Assembly: GCF_040183065.1 (NCBI RefSeq)
Contig: NC_091125.1
Span: forward strand, 115,543,121 to 115,607,120
Direction of reading: 5' to 3'
From: Periplaneta americana
Lineage: Eukaryota > Arthropoda > Insecta > Blattodea > Blattidae
DNA: 64,000 bases
A model generated the notes under the pieces. That model did not search any database. It was not told the DNA's origin and saw only the letters and a list, made by a program, of their open reading frames with translations. Both the position numbers and the translations under genes were made by a program. Positions 61,301 to 64,000 of this stretch are shown here, piece after piece; positions within the stretch are counted from its first letter, which is position 1; each line of letters begins with the position of its first letter.

Positions 61301-62203
61301 TTTGTTGTCAAATATTTAATCTAAGATACAGACAAACTGAAATCTACAGTATATTCCTCTAATTGCTTCTTCACAAGATTTCAGCTCAATGCAAACGGAA
61401 CAGCTGCACATCTATGTAAAGATTAATTTTTTGGTCTTGCAGAATTTATCTGTTATGGTAACAATGATTGTGAATATGTTAGGAGAAAATCCACAAATGA
61501 TTAGGGAAATCACGAGAATTTTACTTGAAGCAAATAAAGAGCTAGGTTTGGAAGTAAATCCCGAAAAGACGAAGTATATGATGATGTTTCGTAACCAGAA
61601 TATTGTACGAAACAGAAATATAAAAATTGGAAATTTATTTTATCCTCTGAAGAACTAGAAAAATTCAAATATCTTGAAGCAACAGTAGCAAATATAAATG
61701 ATACTCGGGAGGAAATTAAACACAGAATAAATATGGGAAATGCATGTTATTATTCGGTTGAGAAGCTTCTGTCATCCAGTTTGGTTTCAAAAAGCTCATA
61801 CTTTTGGGGTTCCGTAAAAGCCATAAGTAAGTAAGTACCAGTATAGTGGTGATGATGGTGAAGCTGTTGCTGCTGTGATGATTAAGATTATGATATGATG
61901 CTGGTGAGAGTAGTGATGATGATCATGGTGATGTATATGACTAAGCCTCCTCACAAGAGTGCAGCTAAGTCAGACAAGTGTGTTGCAGGTACTACGAGAT
62001 GTCATCTGGGATATTGACATCTTGTCCAGAGCGCCCAAATGAGTCAACACACCTGCAGAGCCTGGTGCACTGCATCCAACGACTGGTGGCTCTTTGCCGA
62101 GACAACCAACAGAACTGTGTGGTTCTGGCCAACAGTGACCTCTCCTCCAAACTGCTCAAAGGCTTTGCAGCCATCCTGTCTGTCAGCGAGACCAAGTTTG
62201 GAG
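34786..62203 (+). CDS. LYST: LYST, lysosomal-trafficking regulator (mauve orthologue), N-terminal 1,252 residues
   Basis: Exons: 34786-34897 (ATG 34829, preceded by an in-frame TAA), 36105-36190, 37038-37203, 37359-37513, 38224-38499, 39679-39791, 42684-43021, 43653-43994, 46414-47782, 48719-48823, 56166-56332, 57720-58075, 61989-62203. The coding sum is 3,757 nt; every phase joins and the last exon ends in phase 1, so the gene continues. Similarity to vertebrate [22 protein letters not shown] followed by [14 protein letters not shown]; an RRARHKRC...HHHYDL block; [20 protein letters not shown] (about residues 611-630); and an acidic EGYEAD motif (about 1107-1112) before a [12 protein letters not shown] helix. 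LYST is a giant cytosolic BEACH-WD40 protein controlling size and fusion of lysosome-related organelles (Chediak-Higashi gene in humans). The window covers only the N-terminal alpha-solenoid; BEACH and WD40 lie beyond the right edge. Weak borders: acceptor at 38223 and donor at 43995 (gtgctt). The exon starting at 34786 follows an acceptor, so a non-coding first exon lies upstream. Confidence 0.93.
34988..35560 (+). mobile_element. Penelope-like retroelement remnant: GIY-YIG C-terminus between inverted hammerhead-bearing arms
   Basis: Arms 34988-35125 and 35428-35560 are inverted repeats. Between them, about 35128-35392 on the + strand reads, with one base lost near 35217, [26 protein letters not shown], then [34 protein letters not shown] and an end FDSTLP. 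This is the back half of the GIY-YIG endonuclease found at the C-terminus of Penelope-like reverse transcriptases (YAEH, MEILH and LNTLE..EI blocks). The + strand right arm has CTGAAGA (35457-35463), a GGCT/AGTC hairpin and GAAAC (35480-35484); the left arm has the complementary, degraded version. It lies in the first LYST coding intron. Confidence 0.75.
35561..36104. other. LYST intron, no recognisable element
   Basis: AT-rich intronic sequence before the second coding exon. Confidence 0.45.
36320..36405. repeat. (TCC)n(TCA)n microsatellite
   Basis: About a dozen cctcct units followed by tcatca/tcgtcg units in the LYST intron 36191-37037. Its minus-strand reading gives a meaningless poly-Glu/Asp frame. 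Confidence 0.9.
36684..36850 (-). mobile_element. tRNA-derived SINE, second family
   Basis: On the minus strand it starts with a tRNA-like head (A-box ggtgtaggggtcagcatg, B box gggttcaatttcc) followed by ggttaaggtttttcagggtt and ttccctcaacc, the same central block as the first SINE family. The tRNA head and the 3' end differ. It lies in a LYST intron. Confidence 0.75.
37222..37279. repeat. (AAT)n microsatellite
   Basis: About nineteen AAT units, starting some 20 nt downstream of the LYST exon ending at 37203. Confidence 0.9.
37514..38223. other. LYST intron, no recognisable element
   Basis: Frames at 37355-37636 and 37674-37871 are chance frames or shadows of the exon. The 3' splice site before 38224 is poor, with no clear pyrimidine tract. 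Confidence 0.4.
38745..38820. repeat. (ATT)n(ATTT)n microsatellite
   Basis: About thirteen ATT units passing into about ten TTTA units in the LYST intron 38500-39678. The adjoining poly-Tyr frame is meaningless. Confidence 0.9.
38852..39032. mobile_element. MITE (copy B) with about 28-bp TIRs and TTAAAAC target duplication
   Basis: cacaatctagtatatacag at the left end and its complement ending ctaaactgtg at 39031 are TIRs. TTAAAAC flanks both sides (38845-38851, 39033-39039). The interior matches 24813-24981 in inverse orientation. Confidence 0.8.
39450..39599 (+). repeat. Small TIR element with hammerhead-like core
   Basis: The ends 39450-39473 and 39576-39599 are inverted repeats (tgaattattaagttgttta type). 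Inside, the + strand reads CAGAAGA (39485-39491), a GATGT/ACATC hairpin, then GAAAC (39508-39512) followed by tagttaatcag, matching the downstream context of the members at 35480 and 53185. It lies in the LYST intron before the exon at 39679. Confidence 0.6.
40436..40670 (+). mobile_element. RTE-like LINE C-terminal fragment
   Basis: A broken frame reads [35 protein letters not shown] and then, with stops, a [14 protein letters not shown]-like end. This is the GHV.RM/GRRKRGRP region of RTE-type LINEs. The (GCT)n-rich stretch at 40370-40435 precedes it. Confidence 0.55.
40671..40894. repeat. Foldback repeat, about 101-bp arms, 22-nt loop
   Basis: 40671-40771 and 40794-40894 are inverted repeats with roughly 10-15% mismatch (catcacccgaataagggcg at the left end). 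Near the loop the minus strand has ctgaaga, a short A/T stem and cgacac, a likely decayed form of the CTGAAGA...CGAAAC motif of the other foldbacks. It lies between two LINE fragments in a LYST intron. Confidence 0.7.
40896..41460 (-). mobile_element. RNase H LINE fragment with AAC-type tail
   Basis: The minus strand from 41440 shows [17 protein letters not shown], the RNase H start as [30 protein letters not shown] and [17 protein letters not shown], then an early end at 40900 in aacaacaac. The C-terminal zinc-knuckle part is missing. Confidence 0.75.
41745..42440 (-). mobile_element. LINE 3' part, long open frame, (GAT)n tail
   Basis: The minus strand 42349-41759 is one uninterrupted 196-codon frame: [91 protein letters not shown] and [18 protein letters not shown]-like sequence continues up to about 42440. 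The 3' end is gatgatgatgaat at about 41745. The intact frame suggests a recent copy, truncated at its 5' side, in the LYST intron 39792-42683. Confidence 0.85.
43057..43130. repeat. (GT)n microsatellite
   Basis: About 35 TG units with some CG interruptions, about 35 nt after the LYST exon ending at 43021. Confidence 0.9.
43995..45180. other. LYST intron; unassigned open frame at 44903-45154
   Basis: Mostly repeat-like. The + strand frame at 44903-45154 ([36 protein letters not shown]) is of unknown nature and unsupported by splice sites. A tRNA-like B box (ataggttcaagctt) near 44290 suggests a SINE relic. Confidence 0.35.
45197..45570. repeat. Direct repeat, two copies, about 213-bp period
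   Basis: ggtccgtggcccatttct starts at 45219 and again at 45432. Each copy continues with cccgacatttgtctta, gccttaggaaaaccacgg and gatgagttgt, and ends near a shared gactagcca. The copies are about 90% alike by eye. Origin unknown. Confidence 0.75.
45980..46300 (+). mobile_element. RNase H-type LINE fragment (region after RT)
   Basis: The + strand reads [20 protein letters not shown] (the KYLGVxLDxxLxW box after the RT fingers) and, after stops, [19 protein letters not shown]. It ends about 110 nt before the acceptor of the large LYST exon at 46414. Confidence 0.7.
47783..48169. other. LYST intron, readthrough frame
   Basis: The open frame of the large exon continues past the donor at 47783 to a stop at 47983-47985, but the extra 67 codons have no LYST-like features, and the next exon joins in phase from 47782. 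Confidence 0.6.
48170..48500 (+). mobile_element. Mariner transposase C-terminal fragment
   Basis: Across two + frames: [20 protein letters not shown], the aligned HDSA..P block of the second catalytic Asp in the shifted frame, [20 protein letters not shown] (PYSPDLAPSDF motif), and [20 protein letters not shown] followed by WLYS. Frameshifted and truncated. It lies in the LYST intron 47783-48718. Confidence 0.8.
48505..48690. repeat. Pentanucleotide repeat (TGATG/TGATA)n
   Basis: About 35 units of TGATG passing into TGATA, ending some 28 nt before the acceptor of the LYST exon at 48719. It takes the place where the branch point and pyrimidine tract would be expected. Confidence 0.9.
48824..53106. 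other. Long LYST intron, mostly unassigned; traces of tRNA-type SINEs
   Basis: At 49170-49260 (minus) gggttcaaaccc and at 51060-51165 (minus) gtggctcaagttgtagtgcg with gggtacaattccc look like tRNA-derived SINE heads. Elsewhere I see AT-rich sequence with chance frames only (51351-51569, 51689-51928). A TACCGGTA palindrome is at 52853-52860. Confidence 0.4.
53107..53232. repeat. Foldback repeat related to the hammerhead-like set
   Basis: Arms 53107-53160 and 53178-53232 are inverted repeats with few mismatches. Both contain cgaaactagtc followed by aatcaggtaatttcc, the context found downstream of GAAAC at 35480 and 39508. The CTGAAGA half of the core is missing, so this copy could not form the motif. 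Confidence 0.7.
53284..53470 (+). mobile_element. tRNA-derived SINE, third family
   Basis: The head has cacggtggtgttgtgtttaa and a perfect B box (ggttcgatccc). The body includes tttgggtttttcgtgattta and ttccccaggcaaatattg. It lacks the ccctcaaccca block of the first two families. It lies in the LYST intron. Confidence 0.65.
53607..54322 (+). mobile_element. 5'-truncated AAC-tailed RNase H LINE, 14-bp target duplication
   Basis: AACATTAGAAAAAA occurs at 53593-53606 and 54323-54336. Coding blocks: [74 protein letters not shown] and CPLCN, then an aac tail. A 22-bp tandem duplication (53704-53725, 53726-53747) and a lost G near 54108 break the frame relative to the copy at 11049-11583. Confidence 0.9.
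54763..54944 (+). mobile_element. Short LINE 3' end with AAC tail, 14-bp target duplication
   Basis: ACTTAATATAAACA flanks it (54749-54762, 54945-54958). It reads [20 protein letters not shown], then [17 protein letters not shown]-stop and aacaacaacaacaac, the zinc-knuckle tail only. It is a diverged subfamily relative to 53607-54322. Confidence 0.9.
54959..55672. other. LYST intron, no recognisable element
   Basis: AT-rich sequence with no motif-bearing frame on either strand. Confidence 0.45.
55673..55854. repeat. Foldback element with hammerhead-like core in both arms
   Basis: Arms 55673-55755 and 55771-55854 are inverted repeats with about ten mismatches. The minus strand of the left arm reads CTGAAGA (55757-55751), a GAGGA/TCCTC hairpin and GAAAC (55730-55726). 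The + strand of the right arm has the same with ATGAAGA instead of CTGAAGA (from 55769) and GAAAC at 55796-55800. Confidence 0.75.
56563..57556 (+). mobile_element. Long-TIR Tc1/mariner-type transposon, deletion derivative (994 bp)
   Basis: The ends are inverted repeats of about 265 bp (cagggtgtcccatttatc at the left, cagggtgttccatttatc read inward from the right), roughly 92% alike by eye. The interior + strand 57003-57239 encodes a transposase end: [40 protein letters not shown] and the terminal GYHFEHLL-stop, as in IS630-like insect transposases. The catalytic D-D part is deleted, so it is non-autonomous. It lies in the LYST intron 56333-57719. Confidence 0.85.
58245..58337. repeat. (AAT)n microsatellite
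   Basis: About thirty AAT units just before the 5' end of the RTE-like LINE in the LYST intron 58076-61988. A minus-strand poly-Ile frame over it is meaningless. Confidence 0.9.
58427..58870. mobile_element. TIR element inside the RTE-like LINE
   Basis: CCGCCCAGAACAAGGTT at 58427-58443 is the exact reverse complement of 58854-58870. Removing the block brings the LINE ESI codons next to ATTGTACC, as expected for the ESIIVP motif. No transposase. The target duplication is not clear. A further MITE lies inside at 58640-58852. Confidence 0.7.
58640..58852. mobile_element. Palindromic MITE with TA target duplication
   Basis: ccgtaaagtggggtgacttt starts at 58640 and its complement ends at 58852; the arms extend about 90 bp inward with few mismatches. 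TA flanks it on both sides (58638-58639, 58853-58854), as for Tc1/mariner-derived MITEs. Within each arm a gtgactttgaac unit occurs twice. Confidence 0.85.
59715..59818 (+). mobile_element. 104-bp LINE 3' end inserted in the RTE-like LINE, 12-bp target duplication
   Basis: TTCTATTGAGAA (59703-59714) and TTCTGTTGAGAA (59819-59830) flank it. The insert (aaaatacccctcatttctc to agaagattgat) matches the 3' end of the RNase H LINE at 17541-18463, positions 18366-18459. It interrupts the CYSIE...KLLSS region of the host LINE. Confidence 0.88.
60353..61469. other. LYST intron, no recognisable element
   Basis: AT-rich, with broken minus-strand transposase-like traces around 60480-60700 (hydrophobic and polar runs without a firm motif). 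Nothing could be named. Confidence 0.35.
61470..61837 (+). mobile_element. RTE-like LINE copy with large internal deletion
   Basis: It starts [37 protein letters not shown] and [18 protein letters not shown], continues through a shifted [17 protein letters not shown] region to about 61785, then jumps to the 3' terminus ggttccgtaaaagccataagtaagtaagta. The roughly 430 bp in between, present at 12223-12949, are missing. Confidence 0.85.
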
Positions 62204-62619
62204 GTGAGTGGTGCCTGCCCATTCCTTAACCTGGCATTTTATAATCAATTGATATTGTCCATTGTGGTATGGTATCTTGTATAGCGATTAAAAAGTTTTA
62301 ATGTTGTTGTCTTTGTTAGTATTTATCATTCTGCTTATTAGCCTGAATAAATGAGTCTCTCTCTTGTTCTGATGATTTTTCCTCTAGACAGATTATCATC
62401 TGGACATATAATAATGTCGGTACATATATTTCATTTTATGGAAGTTGTGCATAGAATTAGGCCAAAGGAAACGGAAGGAGTAATTCAAGGAAATGTGATC
62501 CAACATTGTTTGTCTACTACAAAAATCTCTAGAACTTACTTTGAGTTGAACCCAGATATTTTGGCTAGGAAGGCTGCTGTTAATAGCATGATAATAATAA
62601 GTTGTGTACATAAATATTT

Positions 62620-62705
62620 TAACTTCCATATTCATTCATAGTGTTCTGCCCAAGGGCATATCTTTCACTACAAACCCAGCATTCTCCAATCGTCCCATTT
62701 CCAAA
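62620..62705 (-). mobile_element. Very short RTE-like LINE 3' end
   Basis: The minus strand matches the 3' terminus of the LINE at 7700-9370 (ggagaatgctgggttt, then gcccttgggcagaa and a gaatgaat tail). Confidence 0.75.
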
Positions 62706-63760
62706 TTATTCTTTACCGGTTGTTTTTACTGACAGACCCCATGTAAGTGATTATGTCAGTTGTTCCTTTGTTGCTAATGGACAGATATTTAAATATAAAT
62801 TGAGCCAGTATACCAGTGTTTTTACTTCTGAACTCTACGCTTTTTACAGAGCTTTATTGTTTTTAATTAGACAACCCCGGGGCAGATTCCTTATCTACTC
62901 CGACTCTTTAAGTGCCATTCAGTCCCTGCAGTGTTTGAATTCTGATGATCCGTTTGTGTTGAGAACCCAGGAGCTTTTCCACACTCTCCTAAGCTCTGAT
63001 TCTGAGATTGGAGTAGTGTGGATTCTGGGTCATGTTGGAATCTCCGGTAACAAGGCAGCTGATGCTGCAACAAGGGACAGTGCTATGAATTGCTCTCAGG
63101 TGTATTGACGCGAGAGGTGGGAAGATATTCAAAATCACCTGAAATATACAATATGGTGGCAATGGGAAGGAGATTGGTCTGCACAAGAGAGAAACAAATT
63201 ACGAAGTATAAAGAATACTGTTCGAGTTTCGGATTTGTCTCCAAGAGCTTCATGACACGATGTTTTACTCACCCAGTTGAGAATTGGCCACTGTCGTCTG
63301 ACACATGGTTATCTCCTATGTGGTGAGCCTCAGCCGGAGTGTGATATATGCTGTGTACCACTTACGGTCGAACATATTTTATTACATTGTAGGAAATATG
63401 ACTGTGACTGTCGAGAATATGCAATTTGGCCGACTTTAGGCCTACATGACGCTCTTGGAAATGATTTTAATTGTTGTTGTTGTTGTTTTCTAATGCTAGG
63501 AGTTTGACAATAAAGTCATTTGACCTCTTGCACTCCAATATTTTTCAAAGATATTATCATGGTCAGCCACTGAAGCACAGATTTTGAGGTGTTCCGAATC
63601 CATTTCTTGGTTTGATTTTAATTGTGCAAATGCAGTTCTGAGATTTTGATCGAATACAGGATTTGACAGGGTGATTTAGTTTCTTTTTATTGACCCATTT
63701 TACTTATCCTCCGGACCCTTTACATCCAGAGGTTATATTTGTTGTTTTATACAAGTTTTT
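62706..63760 (+). mobile_element. RNase H LINE fragment interrupted by an antisense LINE tail
   Basis: RNase H blocks: YVSCSFVANGQIFKYKL, FTSELYAFYRALLFLI (catalytic Glu), RFLIYSDSLSAIQSLQCLNS (catalytic Asp) and VVWILGHVGISGNKAADAAT. In broken frames RIGHCRLTHGYLLCGEPQPE and CCVPLTVEHILLHCRKYDC follow (zinc-knuckle). After an insertion at 63475-63612 the frame resumes, with an RF/stop end and a 3' UTR to about 63760. The 5' side is truncated. It lies in the LYST intron after 62203. Confidence 0.82.
63475..63612 (-). mobile_element. AAC-tailed LINE 3' end nested in another LINE, 13-bp target duplication
   Basis: TGATTTTAATTGT is at 63462-63474 and 63613-63625. The minus strand matches the end of 11049-11583 (tggattcggaacacctcaaa to ggcattagaaaacaac). 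Confidence 0.9.
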
Positions 63761-64000
63761 AACATACTTAACATTTCGGACCTTGTACAATCGAATATTT
63801 TATAAAAATTCTATTGTTTTGAATTGCGCCATATAATCTATCTCTGGTGGTCATTGTTTTATTATTTTATTGTTTCTTTCTAAAATACTACCTAGGGTCT
63901 GTGAACTGCTCACTTTTATGATTTTTTTTTATAAATTACCTTGTGGATACTGCATTTGTGTACCTCGTTTTTACTGTGACAAGTGTTTTAGTTTTGTGTT

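Overview
The window is animal nuclear DNA, very probably from a hemimetabolous insect of the cockroach/termite type. It is AT-rich, has spliced genes with introns up to about 7 kb, and is packed with LINEs, tRNA-derived SINEs and inverted-repeat elements. The cockroach assignment is my inference: the full SINE at 16046-16298 and the LINEs ending in (TAAG)n look to me like Periplaneta-type repeats. No prokaryotic, CRISPR or phage signal was seen.

Two conserved genes lie head to tail on the + strand. The first is the 3' part of FOXRED1, a mitochondrial FAD-dependent oxidoreductase and complex I assembly factor. Its last eight coding exons run from 3499 to 19188; the FAD-binding exons lie upstream of the window. 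The second is the 5' part of LYST (lysosomal trafficking regulator; mauve in Drosophila). Thirteen coding exons from 34829 to 62203 encode about the first 1,252 residues, and the gene continues past the right edge. All exon phases join correctly in both models. The two genes are not expected to share a pathway (mitochondrial respiration versus endolysosome size and traffic).

The 15.6 kb between them is mostly repeats. It also holds two candidate small coding units that I do not recognise: a two-exon + strand gene (29161-29573, 102 aa) just downstream of a perfect 49-bp palindrome, and a - strand exon (25821-26081) behind a very good branch point and 3' splice site.

Layout: 1-3400 LINE and transposon debris; 3499-19188 FOXRED1 with repeat-filled introns, including a triple-nested transposon at 7143-9653; 19189-34785 intergenic, with nested LINEs, MITEs, SINEs and a tandem array; 34786-62203 LYST with repeat-filled introns; 62204-64000 LYST intron with nested LINEs.

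The most interesting structure outside the genes is a scattered family of foldback repeats carrying a hammerhead-ribozyme-like core (CTGAAGA, short hairpin, GAAAC). One of them (34988-35560) encloses a decayed GIY-YIG domain of the type found in Penelope-like retroelements. This points to a Penelope-derived set of hammerhead-like terminal repeats dispersed through both genes.
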